This document shows, piece by piece, positions 1 through 10,869 of a stretch of 31,933 nucleotides of DNA. The stretch spans positions 1-31,933 of the forward strand of contig PDHQ01000359.1 of NCBI GenBank assembly GCA_003339415.1, read 5' to 3'. Below the pieces are notes generated by a model. That model was not told where the DNA came from and made no database searches. It saw nothing but the letters and a program-made list of their open reading frames with translations. A program made the position numbers and the translations under genes. The stretch comes from Ophiocordyceps camponoti-saundersi (nom. inval.). Its lineage: Eukaryota > Ascomycota > Sordariomycetes > Hypocreales > Ophiocordycipitaceae. How positions within the stretch are numbered: position 1 is the stretch's first letter; every line of letters starts with the position of its first letter.

Positions 1-127
<127 letters not shown>

Positions 128-1319
128 TTATTAAATTATTAATATACTTATTAATAAACTTTAAAATAATAGTAAGGTAAGCTTTAAGGTAAAGAAGAAT
201 TTTAATATAAATATAATTTTTAATATACTATTCTAAAAGCTTTTTAAAAGCTAAAAATTATTAGTTTTTATAAATAAATAAATAAATAAATAACTTACTT
301 ATAAGCTTATAATATAGCTTAAAGTTTAGGGAAATATAAGCTATAATTAAGCCTAAATAGGTATCTTAAATAGCTAAAGTCTAGATATTAAAAATAAAGC
401 TATAAAAGCTACTTTTAAAAAAGTAACTTATAAAGTTATTATTTAACTTTAAAAGGGCTTTATTAAAGTAGTTTTTTAAAAAATCCTTTAACTTAGCGTA
501 ATAAATAAGCTAATAGTTCTTAAAAAAAATTAATTAAAAATTTGAATAAAAGGAAAATAACTTACTAATTATAATAAGTAAGAAGCTTATTAAAAAGCTT
601 AGAGTAAATTATAAAAAAAGAAATATTTATAGTTAAAAGAAAATTAATAATTAAATTCTAAGCTAAATTAGTAATAAAAGCTAAGTTTAGCTTAGCTTTT
701 TTTTTCGAAAAAACTTTATAAATTTTTTTAATAAATTATTCTAATATAAAATTAGTAAATTAATAATAAAAAGGCTAAAAACTTACTTCTTTTTAAGTTT
801 TTTTTTAGAATTTTTATTATAAGTAATTATTTTATATTTATTCTTATAATGCTAGGATAAATTCGAAGCTTAAAACTTATAAACTAGAAAAATAAACTCC
901 TTCAAATAGCTATTTATATAAAGATTAATTAATAACGCTTTTTTATAATAAAAAAATAAGGAAAAAAAAGAAAAAAAAATAACTAATATAGTATAAATAG
1001 CTTTTACTTTTTATTTTTTATTTTCCTTAATTAGAAAAAGCTATTAGGTAAATAAGCTATATTATAAAATATAAATTATTAAATTCTTATCTAAGCTTAA
1101 TTTAAATTCTTTTATATTATATTAAGAAATAGTTATTTTTTCCTTTTCTTTTCCTTTTTTTAAAAGGCTTAAAAGTTCCTAAAAAAGTCCCTAATCTAAA
1201 AACTTAATATTATTTTATTTTATAGCTATATCGCTATTATAGCTATTAAAATTAGCTAAGGTTACTTAAAAAGGCTTTTTCTAAGAGTTAAATAAAAGCG
1301 TATAGTTAAAGTTAGATAT
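128..1319 (-). pseudogene. hAT transposase, N-terminal half (copy A), broken
   Basis: This is the minus-strand counterpart of the copy B transposase. Where copy B keeps an ATG (30792-30790), copy A has ATA (1319-1317), a RIP-type G to A change. The stretch at about 365-400 corresponds to the copy B segment that reads as a degraded hAT core motif (DIWTS-like). In-frame TAA and TAG codons occur throughout, mostly explicable as former CAA, CAG or TGG. The catalytic core after that motif and the dimerisation domain lie outside the window. The gene is non-functional. Confidence 0.75.
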
Positions 1320-1329
1320 TTTGCGAGAG

Positions 1330-1955
1330 ATTAAAAGGACTAGGCTAAAAGCGGTTAGCTTTACCGTATTATTCTAAGAAAAAGCTTCTTAAAAATATCT
1401 TTTTTATTTTTATAGCTTATTTAAAAAGAGTTATAAAGTAGATTAAAGTTATAATATATATAAGTTATAATATATAACTATAAAGTTAAAGAAAAAAACT
1501 TAAAACTTTAAAATTTTTTCTAAATATAAGAAAAATAGGTAAGGGTACTTTATAATATGCTAGAAAAAGCGCCTTACGCTATATATTTAGTTATAAACTT
1601 ACTTTTCTAAGATATACTTTCTTTATATTTTTAGAAAATTTTTTAATAGTAAGGTTTAAAGGTTTACTTAAAACCTTATATTACTTATAAGGAGGGGTAA
1701 GTATAAAAGGCTTTTTTACGTTAACTTAAAGAAAAAACTAGGAAAAAGCGGTAAAAAAGTAAGGAAAAAATATATAAGATTCTTAATAGCTTTAGCTATA
1801 TTATATTTTTTTTCTATAATTTTAACTATTTTTATTTTATCTTAAATTAATTTTAAAAGGAAATAGAGATATATTTTTACTACTTACTAAAATATATTCT
1901 ACGAAGCTACTGCGGGGTAAAGTACTCTTTAAAGCTTTAGTAATTTAAAAAAAGA
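1330..1955. repeat. Internal direct repeat, copy 1 (hAT A)
   Basis: This stretch, around and upstream of the transposase start, recurs at about 2765-3390 in the same orientation. Landmarks in both are AAGCGCCTTACGCTATATAT, a GGTATAAAA- or AAGTATAAAA-like stretch, AAAGCGGTAAAAAA, and a terminal CGGGGTAAAGTACT. The same block appears once in copy B at about 30820-31445. Edges are approximate because RIP has eroded them. Confidence 0.8.
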
Positions 1956-2764
1956 TGTAATATAAGTAAAAAAAGTAAAAAAAACTTATTATAAATTAGC
2001 TTAAAAGCTTTTATAATAGATTTTTAATTTAATTTTTTTTACTATTTAAAGCGTATTTATAAAATTAAGTTATAATATTAAGTAATATATATAACTTTAT
2101 TTTTATTATAGAGTATCTTCTAAATAGTTACTTTATAAAATATAAATTATATAAAAAATCTAAGAAAAATATATATAGTAATCTATTATATATAAGATTT
2201 TTCTTTTTTATATAATATACTTTATTATAAGTAAAATACTAGTAATTTATAATTTTTTAAATAAGCTAATAAATAGAAAGTATTTTTAAAACCCCTAATT
2301 ATTTAAAAAAAAATCTTAAAAAATCTACTTAAAAGGCTTCTAATACGTTTATTATTTAGATTATTTTATTAAAATTTAAAAAAATAAGCTTTTACTATAA
2401 ATAAACTATAATATCTTATTATAAATATTTATAATAAACTCTTCTATATACTATTCTTATACTAGTATTTTATTATCTTTAGGTTTTATATTATAATAAG
2501 GTTTTCTCACCTTTTCCGCTAATTTTCTAGCTATTTTATAAGCTTTTTTCTACGCTTTTATTTTTCTTTTCTAATTTTTTTTTTTACTTTTTACTTATTT
2601 TTCAAGGAAAAAGCTTAGATTACCTAGCGTATTATAACTTAATTCGCTTAATTCTTTTCTATATAGTAATAATAGCTAAAAATAATTAGTATTTTTAATT
2701 ATAAAGCTTTTTTAAAACAGCTTACCTTAATTAATTAAGGGGGGAGTAGCTCCTTAAGCTATTT

Positions 2765-3390
2765 TAATAAAGCTTAAAAAGGCTACGGTACTAATAGATA
2801 ACGTTATCTTATTCTTTAGTTAAAAAGCTTTTTTAAAATATTTTTTTTATCTTTATTAGGTTAAAATTAAAAGTAGTAAAAGAATTTAAAGTTAAGGTTA
2901 TCTTATTAAGTTATTAAAAAAAGGGAGACTTTAAAATTTTTTTTAAATATAGAGAAAATAATTAAGGGTATTTAGTAATATACTAAAAAAAGCGCCTTAC
3001 GCTATATATTTAGTTATAAACTTACTTTTCCGGGATATATTTTCTTTATATTTTTAATATATGTTTTTAATAATAAAGTTTAAAAGTTTACTTAAAACCT
3101 TATATTACTTATAAAGAGGGGTAGGTATAAAAAGCTCTTTTCTATTAACTTAAGAAAAAAACTAGGAAAAAGCGGTAAAAAAAGTAAAGAAAATATATAT
3201 AAGATTAATAAAAGCTTAAGCTATCTTATATATTTTTTAAAAAAATTTAGCTATTTTTTATCTCTTTTAAATAAATTCTTAAAAAAAAGAGAAATATATT
3301 TTTACTACTTACTAAGTTATATACCGCGTACTAAGAACCCCCCGCGGGGTAAAGTACTTTTTATAACTTAAGTAATTTTAAAAAAAGTAT
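2765..3390. repeat. Internal direct repeat, copy 2 (hAT A)
   Basis: Second copy of the block at 1330-1955, offset by about 1.43 kb. Weaker similarity may extend left to about 2500, against 960-1330. The visible part of copy B carries only the gene-proximal copy, so either the duplication is normal for the family and its second copy lies beyond the window in B, or it is private to copy A. Confidence 0.75.
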
Positions 3391-4489
3391 AAGGTATAAT
3401 AAAATATAATTTAAAAATAAAAAAAAAATTACTTTAGCTTTAAAAGCTTACTTATATTTTTATAAGGTATATTTCTAAGTTAATATAATATTATATAAAT
3501 TAAAAGAATAATTATATAAAATAGTTATTTATTCCCTAAGTTTAATATATTCTATAAAAAAAATATAAAGGTATATAGAAAAAGAATTAAAAATGTAAAA
3601 AGTTAAATAATTTTTAAAACTATAAGCTATATTTTTTTTATAATTTTATAGCTATTATTAGCTTTTCTATTCAATCTTTTATTTAAATAAGGGAAGTTTT
3701 TTAAGGTTAATAATATAAATAGGATTAAATTATTAGTTATAATTTTATATAAAAAGTCTTATAAGAAAGCTTTAAAAATCTATTACTTAAAAAAATTTAA
3801 TTTATATTTTTAACCTTATTATTAAAGGATTTACTTTTATAAAAAATAAAAATTTTATCCGTATCTTAGTTTACTATATTAAAAAATAACTTAGTAGGGA
3901 AAAAAAGGTAAAACATAGAAAATAATTTATAATTAGGGCTATAATAAGCTTAGTAACCTAAGAAAAGAATATTATATAAAGGAGACCTTTTTCTTTCTTA
4001 CTTAACTTTTATATTATTTTTATCTCTTTAATTAAGCTTTTAAAATAAATATTAATATTTTTAATATATAATATAAGGTAGCAAATAAAATATTTATTAT
4101 CTTTTTTAATAATTTATTTAAAAATAGTAAAAAACTATAGCCTTATAAGATATAATATGTTAAGTAATATAAGTCTTAAAAGCCTTTAAAATAATATTAT
4201 TTAATACTTATAATAAATTCTTAAAATAACTATAATCTTTTTATTAATATTTTTATAATAATTTTAAGAAAATAGATAAAATTATAAAAAAGTAGTTTTT
4301 AGCTATAATAATACCTATTTATTTCTTTAAATTATTATTTACTATTATATAATTTACTAAGGTTTTTTTCTTATTAATATTTTTAAAAAACGTTTTTTAA
4401 AAAAGTATTATTTTTAACCTTTTATTAAAAAATAAGTAAAATAGCTAAAATTATAAAAAAAATACTATTAAGAAGCGCTGTTAATAAGG
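3391..4489. other. hAT A interior with no recognisable gene
   Basis: About 1.1 kb of very AT-rich sequence between the internal repeat and the subterminal hairpin region. I see no reading frame with a recognisable domain on either strand. It is presumably the 5' non-coding part of the hAT element. Confidence 0.5.
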
Positions 4490-4715
4490 TCTTTTTTAAA
4501 AATTAAGAAAAAAATAATTAACGCTAGTAACTAATTTCTTAATACTTAGTTAGTTACTAATTAACTAAAAACTAAAAGTAACTAACTAAAATTAGTCACT
4601 ATAAGGACTTTAGTTAGTTAGTAACTAATTTAGTCTCTAAGAATAAGGACTTTAATTAGTTAGTTCGGACTAACTAAAAAAAGATTAAAAAGTTACTAAC
4701 TAATTTTAAACCCTA
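4490..4715. repeat. hAT right terminal inverted repeat and subterminal hairpin cluster
   Basis: The outermost 21 bp (4695-4715) are the reverse complement of the left end of copy B (25671-25691, beginning TAGGGTTTAAAATTAGTTAG). A start that would be CAGGG before RIP is typical of hAT elements. Inside it, TTAGTTAG, CTAACTAA and GGACT units repeat many times in both orientations and could form nested hairpins; in hAT transposons such subterminal repeats bind transposase. The 8 bases after the end, GCGCTAAG (4716-4723), are the expected target-site duplication, but its partner lies outside the window. Confidence 0.8.
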
Positions 4716-7300
4716 GCGCTAAGCCTCCCTAACTTAAAATTTCGCCTTACCGCTTTATTTATAAAGGCGGCTATATTTTAATTTATATTTATAAAAAATA
4801 TAATATCTCCTTTTAGTTTCTAAAAGTAAGGGAGGACTAAGTAAGTATTACTTTTTATTTTAAACTTTAGTTTATTTTTATTTACTCTCCCCTTAATACT
4901 CCCTATAATAATAGTATTTTAATTTTTTAAAACCTTTCTCTAAACCTTAATTATATTCTAATTAGTAATTTTAACTTATATTACTTATTTTAAAACTATT
5001 ATAAAAGGCTTTTTAATATTTTAAACTAGCTAATTTATAAAATAATTAAGCTATAACTTTAACTCCTTACTTTAAAAAAAGAATATACCCGAATCTTTTA
5101 TAAATATAAAAATAGTATATTAAACCTTATCTAAGTAATAGCGGACTTATATATATAATATACTAAACTAGACCTTAACTTTACTTAATCTAATTATATC
5201 CTTAAGTTTCTTATAGTTAGAATCCCCCTACTTAGAGTAGCGCTTACGCTACGCTTATAATAAAAATAAGTAAACCTAGACTTAAGTTACCGCGAGTTTT
5301 TAGCTAAGATTACCCTTTTACCTTCCCCTTTTACTAACTTAATAAAGATTAATAATACTTTTAACTAACTTTACTAAAAACTATAGCTTATTATTAACCG
5401 AATAATATTATTTTTTACTTTTTCTTACTCTTATAAAGCGGCGTAGTTTACCCTAGCCGTGGCCTTAGCTACTTCGGTAGCTAAGTAAGCCTAGCGTAAA
5501 TATAAGTTTTTCTTATTAAACTCCTTTTAATAATAACTTTAGGAGATAGCCTTTACTTAGAAAATAGCTATAAACTTAGTAAGGTATATTTATTAATAAT
5601 CTTTCCTTTATATTCTTATTAGCTTACCTTTTAAGTTTTATTATATTAAGTATTAAGCTTATATTAAAAATAATCTCTCCTAAAATCTAATTTATCTCCT
5701 TATATTAATAAGGATTAATAAACCTTAAGTTAATAGCTATATAGCTAAGGCTAATATCTTAGCTAATTAGTTTTTTCCTTAGCTTTAAGATATACCCCTA
5801 GCTAATACTAAACCGCTTAAACTTAAGTTTCTTATTAATATTAAGATTACTTAAATTAATATATTTATAACGCTTAAGTAAATAACCTTTTAAAAGGTAA
5901 CTAAAGTAAATAATATTCTTGCTAGATTTCTTAAAATATATTACTTTATTTTTACTACCTAGCTTATTATAATTTTTAAGCGTATATATAATTTAATTAT
6001 TTCCTACTCTAGCTATAATTCTTTATTATAATTATTTTATATAAGTTTAGAAAGAAACTAAAAGCTTATTAAAAAGTAAGTACTTATAAGCTTATATCCC
6101 TCTTATATTATTTAAATAAAATCCTAGAAATTATAATTTAATAATAAATTACTAAAGCTATAAAGTTATACTAACTCCTTTTTAAAAGCTAAATAGGTAA
6201 TAAGCGGAATTAGTTTATAAAGCTAGCTATCCTTATAATTACTAAGCTTATTTAAACTATTTAAGCTATAAAAGGAATAGCGTCTTTCTTATAACTTAAT
6301 ATTAAGAGAGCGTTTAATATTATATATTATAATAAACTTATTACTAAACTTAAGTATTTAAGATTCTTAAACTAAATCTTAGTACTTTTTAGTAATTATT
6401 TATAAAACTATACCTCTTAATTTTACTTTAATAATAAGATTTCGGAACTATATTAAATTAAAATTAAAGTCCCTTAAAGCTTACCGCTTTTTATTATCCT
6501 ATTTATCCTATATATAGCCCCGCTTTATAACTAGCTAGTAAGTAAATAAGGAATATAAGTAATTAGTTTTATAAATAATATAAATCTTTTTAATATTAAA
6601 CTTAACTTTAAAATAATTATAAGATAGCTTTAAGCTATATAAGTAATATATAAATAATAAGCGCGCGATTATAATATAGAATTCGGACTAGAAAAAAGTA
6701 AGCTTTTATATTTTTCCTAAAAATATACTTTAGAAATAAACCTAGTTTAACTAAGGAGTTACTAAGTTTACCTTATTTTTAAAATAAAACTTCTTAGTAT
6801 TTAGGTTTATAAGTAGCTATAATAAAAACCTTATTTATAAATTATATATAATAAGCTTTTTCGCTAAAACTTTACTCTCTCCCTTTTATCCGCCTTTATT
6901 TAAAATTACCCCCTTATTTATACTTATAAACTTTATATAAAAGTTATTTAATTATTAATAATATATATTATTATTATATTTTATATTATTACTCTTATAA
7001 GTAAAAACTTACTAAGCTTAGCTAAGGCTATAAAACTAATATAGTTATAATATTTTAAAATAATATATAAAGCTTATAAGGCTATATTTATTTATTACGT
7101 TAAGGCTAAGTTTTAAGTTTTTTTACTTAATTTTTACTTAAATAAAAGGAAGACTAATACCCTTCGCTATTTAGAGGATATAAAGATATTAGATAAGATT
7201 AGGACCGCTTTTAAAAATATCTTAAAGTTTCTTTTACGCTTCCCCCCTTATTAACTAATAAGATAATAAAAAGCTAAGCGGCCGCTAAAAGAATAAATAT
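4716..7300 (+). pseudogene. LINE1 ORF2 relic: AP-type endonuclease and reverse transcriptase
   Basis: A degraded polyprotein read across RIP stops. At 4964-4993 the endonuclease GDFN-type motif reads SNFNLYY, its Asp now Asn. At 6301-6318 a GAFD-like motif of reverse transcriptase reads RAFN. At about 6470-6516 a PQGSPLSP-like motif is recognisable as VP-stop-SLPLF. At 6568-6585 the catalytic FVDD motif reads FINN, with both Asp replaced by Asn. These changes are G to A within TpG or CpA contexts. The arrangement (endonuclease, then RT, plus strand) fits Tad1 or related LINE clades of ascomycetes. The C-terminal limit is uncertain; after about 6800 I find no clear motif. The enzyme is certainly inactive. 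Confidence 0.8.
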
Positions 7301-10054
7301 ATTAAGTTTAAATATAGATAAGAAATATCATATTACTTTTAAATAATAAATATAAAATAAACCTTCTCTGCTAAGATTAGAAAGTAAAGTAAGAGGATTT
7401 TAAAAATTAATTATATAAAAAACGCTCTAAGCTTACTTTATTTCCTTTTAACTTCTCGCCTTACCTTAATAAGCCGAAATTATTTAAAAGATATAAAGAC
7501 TTACTAAAATATATTAATATTATAATTATATAATTATATATAAGTAAGAGTAGTTTTTAAGAGTTCCTCTTTTATAAGTATATACTAAAAATTATCTCCC
7601 TTTTATATTAATATAAATTTAAACCGGAGAACGCTTATTATTTACTTCTCTAATACTCTTACTTAGTTAAATAGCGCTATAAATTACCTTAGCTTATTTT
7701 CTTTAATATTAAGCTATATTTTAAGCTTAACCGCTACTTATTTATAATTATAATTATAAAGTAAATAATTTAATATATTAACTTATATTAATTCTAACTT
7801 ATTAATTTACTTTATATTAATATTTTTTAATATAACTAAAACTAGATATAATTTTATTTTATATAAATTATATAAATTATAATATTATTAATTTACTTAC
7901 CTTATCTATAATTTATTTTATATTTTAAAGGAATTTATAATTATAATATTTAAATTATTATCCCCCCCCTTATTTAATAACTCCTTAACTTTTCTAGCCC
8001 CCTTATTAATAAGAGTAGCCGCGGAGTAATACTAGCCTTAAGACGCGAGCTTACTTAATATAAAGCTATTAATATTTAAAGTAAGGCGCGTTTTACTTAA
8101 AGTTACTATAAGCGCGGTAGCTTATAATAAGCTTAGTATAATAATTAGCTATAATATAATTATTTACTATTATATTAAGCTTAGAGTAATAACTAGCTAA
8201 GGTATAATTACTTATTATTAAAATAAATTTAAAGAAATAACCGGATCCGGTATAGCTATAAGCTAAGTATTATTAAGGGTAGTTATTATTAGGGTTAGCT
8301 TATTATTTTTATTAAAAAATAACTTATTTAATCTTAAGATTTTTAAGTATTTCGGCAATAGCTTATAACCGTAAAGCCCTCCGCGCTTTCTTAATACCCT
8401 GCTAAGGTATAGCTTAAGCTTATTTTTCTCTAATAATTTTAAGTTAGTAAAAGGTAATTTATATTAAAAGCTAAGTAATTAAAACTCTTAGCTAATACTA
8501 AGTAACTAGATAGCTTAAGGTTAAGTAACTCTAAATATTTAAAAGATATAAGACTCGGCTAAAGCTATCTTTATTATAATAGCGCTATAAGTTACTATAA
8601 TTATATAAGTATTAATAATAGCTATAATAGCCGCCGCTTTAACTAGAGTTATTTTTATTATAAGTAACTTAGTAACCTCTTTTATAGTTAAGCTTAACTT
8701 TATAATATTTAATACTAGCGTGGCCTCGGACCTTAAAACTTTATTATTATTTTAGCTAAAATTAACTTATTATAAGCTCCCTCCCTCGCTCTCTCTAAGG
8801 TATACTTTAATAAGATATAAACGCTTTAAGTTAATAGTAAAAATAGGTAATAAGTTATTATCGTTATTATTAATATTTAATATAATTATAGGAGTCTTAA
8901 GTATAGCGCGGGCTTTCTTTTTAATAAAATACGCTTAGATTATAATAAAAGATATTTACCTCTTACTTTTACCTTATAAAGGCGCTATAAGCGCCGCCTT
9001 AGTAAGCTTTATTATTACTAGCTTATAAATCCTATTTATCTTATAAGTTAACTTTACCCTTACCTTAAATAAAGCTTATACTAATACTTTTAACTTTTTT
9101 AATATTATTATTATTTTCTTACCTAAGTTAAGTATATTATAAGCTATATTTATAAAGCTTAAAGTTTATTAATTAATATAGGCGTTAACTTACTCTAAAG
9201 TAATATAAAACGATTTAAGTATAGAGATAGATATCTCCCCCCCCTCTCTCTTTGCTTCCTTTACCTTTTTCGCGATTTTAATATAAATACTTATTAGGGC
9301 GTTCCTTGCCTTAATTATATTTTTATAAGCACGGCTATAGTTTAAATCTTAAGTTAAAGCGAGATCTTTTTTAGCTATAGCTTATACCTTTTTAAACTTT
9401 TATTATTTATTATAGTAATTAGCTTATATAATATATAGCTCCTTAGCATTATCCTTAAATTAAGGATAAATAAATATATAAGTAAAATTTATCTAGGTAT
9501 AAGTAATATATATACGCGCGTTTATAGCTACTAAATATTAGCTTAATTTTAATAATATTTAGTTAAAATAAAACGCGATTTACTTAGCTAATTTTAATAG
9601 CTAGCGTATAAATAGTAAGTATAATCTTAAGTAAGTTTAAAAATATAATTATTATAAAGCGTAGCTTATTTATCGCTAATCTTTATATTATAATTATAAG
9701 CTATTATTATTATAAAAAAGAAAATTAAAAAATAATATTAAATATAAAGGAAAAAAGCTTTTTATTATATAAGCTATAAGATTTTATACCTTATAGCGGA
9801 TTACTTACTAATTATAAGGCGCTATAATATATATTAATATATACCTTTCCCTTTTTACGATAATATATACTTTTCCCCCTTATTAAGGATTTAGCTTATA
9901 TTTACCCTTTTATAGCTAAAGTTCGCAGCCGCCCTTACTTTAGTAACTTTTAAACCTTAGCTTAATTTACCTTAAACCCGCTATTATAACCTAATAGACT
10001 AGTATAAGGCCCGCTATAATACCTCCTCCTTACTTATTATTTTCGCCTTATTAG
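7300..10054. other. LINE1 long 3' region with unidentified degenerate coding signal
   Basis: Some 2.7 kb between recognisable LINE1 pol and its 3' tail. On the minus strand, about 9500 to 9050 reads as a charged, helix-prone protein once RIP stops are ignored (motifs such as AKKDLAL, KARNAL and KKVKEAKRE). This weakly recalls the gag region of fungal Ty1/copia elements, but I cannot establish that. Both strands stay readable when RIP stops are ignored, so the strand is uncertain. The region could be a true 3' extension of LINE1, or a further nested element whose edges are erased. Confidence 0.3.
8128..8220. repeat. Two-unit tandem repeat, 48-bp period
   Basis: The unit starting TAAGCTTAGTATAATAATTA at 8128 is repeated at 8176 as TAAGCTTAGAGTAATAACTA and stays aligned to about 8220. 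The differences are mainly A/G and T/C transitions, consistent with RIP after the duplication. Confidence 0.75.
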
Positions 10055-10170
10055 CTACTAATTACTTAATAAGGGGTTTTCCCCCGGGCCTAGCTTAGTT
10101 TTTCCCCTCTTCCTACTTTTTATATATTTAAATACCTTATAAGTCCCTAGTATAATATAATATATATATA
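10055..10170 (+). repeat. Shared retroposon 3' end with TA tail (LINE1 copy)
   Basis: This stretch contains AAGGGGTTTTCCCCCGGG, then a GTTTTTCCCC and CCTACTTT segment, then TCCCTAGTATAATATAA, and ends in (TA)n. The same order of landmarks occurs at 17995-18104, at 29985-30091, and in reverse complement at 19522-19625. Its position at the downstream end of each element marks it as the 3' terminus recognised in reverse transcription. Confidence 0.75.
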
Positions 10171-10598
10171 TATATAAATAGCTATTTAATAATATTTCTT
10201 TTTCTAGTTTATAAGTTTTAAACTTCGAATTTATTATAATATTATAAGACTAAATATAAAATAATTACTTATAATAAAAATTCTAAAAAAGCTTAAAAAA
10301 AAGTAAGTTTTTAGCTTTTTTATTATTAATTTAATTATTTTATATTAGAATAACTTATTAAAAAAAGTCTATAAAGGGTTTTCGAAAAATAAGCTAAGTT
10401 AAACTTAGCTTTTAATACTAATTTAGCTTAGAATTTAATTATTAATTTTCTTTTAATTATAAATATTTCTTTTTCTATCATTTACTCTAAGCTTTTTAAT
10501 AAGCTTTTTACTTATTATAATTAGTAAGTTATTTTTCTTTTATTTAAATTTTTAATTAACTTTTTCTAAAAACTACTAGTATATTTATTATACTAAGT
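10171..10598 (+). mobile_element. hAT copy C, left fragment (N-terminal coding part)
   Basis: Reverse complement of hAT A at about 500-920 and of the matching part of copy B, for example through the paired AAGCTAAGTTTAGCTTAGCTT hairpin region and TTCGAA. The transposase therefore runs on the plus strand here. The fragment is cut on the left by the 3' tail of LINE1 and on the right by the gypsy 5' LTR. It continues after the gypsy element at 25337. Confidence 0.85.
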
Positions 10599-10830
10599 TA
10601 TAAGGGATTCGAGCTGCGCCTAAATAGCTAAGTTATATAAGGGGTGCTTAGTTAAGTCCGCGCATATAATAAGCATAGAGTATATATAAGTATATATAAA
10701 TAATATAATTAGTTAGCGCTGCGCGTAAGATAAGCGCGGGCTATATATAAACTATAACCTTAAGTATATATATTATATATACTTTAAAACTTTTTAAGTT
10801 ATTCTATATTAATAAAATTAGCTTTTTATA
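10599..10830 (+). repeat. Gypsy 5' LTR
   Basis: Begins TATAAGGGATTCG (TGTAAGGG before RIP) and ends TTTTTATA (a CA end before RIP). It matches 25114-25336 along its length. It retains several TpG and CpA steps (GAGCTGCGCC, GGGGTGCTTAG, GCGCTGCGCG) that are TA or otherwise changed in the 3' LTR, so the two LTRs were mutated independently. Confidence 0.85.
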
Positions 10831-10843
10831 AATATTAAGGAGT
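10831..10843. repeat. LINE2 target-site duplication, left
   Basis: AATATTAAGGAGT, identical to 18105-18117. It starts directly after the gypsy 5' LTR, so LINE2 landed at or next to the primer-binding site of the gypsy element. Confidence 0.85.
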
Positions 10844-10869
10844 TATTAAGAATAACTTTTTTATAACTT

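Larger units (their letters stand above)
128..4715 (-). mobile_element. hAT DNA transposon copy A, RIP-degraded, left part outside the window
   Basis: From about 128 the sequence aligns almost colinearly with hAT copy B (27690-28198, then 30105 to the window end). The alignment jumps over the 1.9-kb insertion present only in copy B. The element ends at 4715 in CCCTA, the mirror of the TAGGG left end of copy B at 25671. Joining the left part of copy B to copy A suggests a complete element of roughly 6.6 kb; this is an inference, since no complete copy lies in the window. The gene reads on the minus strand, with its C-terminal half beyond the left edge. The element lies inside LINE1: its right flank resumes in the middle of a LINE endonuclease domain. 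Confidence 0.85.
4716..10170 (+). mobile_element. LINE1: Tad1-like non-LTR retrotransposon, 5' end cut off
   Basis: The element opens abruptly inside an endonuclease domain immediately after hAT A, so its ORF1 and 5' end should lie left of the window beyond hAT A. The plus strand then shows endonuclease and reverse transcriptase motifs, followed by a long 3' region. It closes with a 3' sequence and TA-rich tail shared with LINE2, the retroposon at 28199-30091 and the SINE. The tail abuts hAT C at about 10170. RIP is extreme: some 600-bp stretches contain no CpA or TpG. Confidence 0.75.

Noticed and set aside
9050..9500. A confident Ty1/copia gag call on the minus strand
   Set aside because: The resemblance is limited to short helical motifs, the opposite strand is also readable when RIP stops are ignored, and no copia integrase or RT was found nearby.
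10599..10830. Solo regulatory repeat unrelated to the gypsy element
   Set aside because: It matches 25114-25336 along its length, has RIPed TG...CA-type ends, and brackets a coherent gypsy gag-pol with a polypurine tract.
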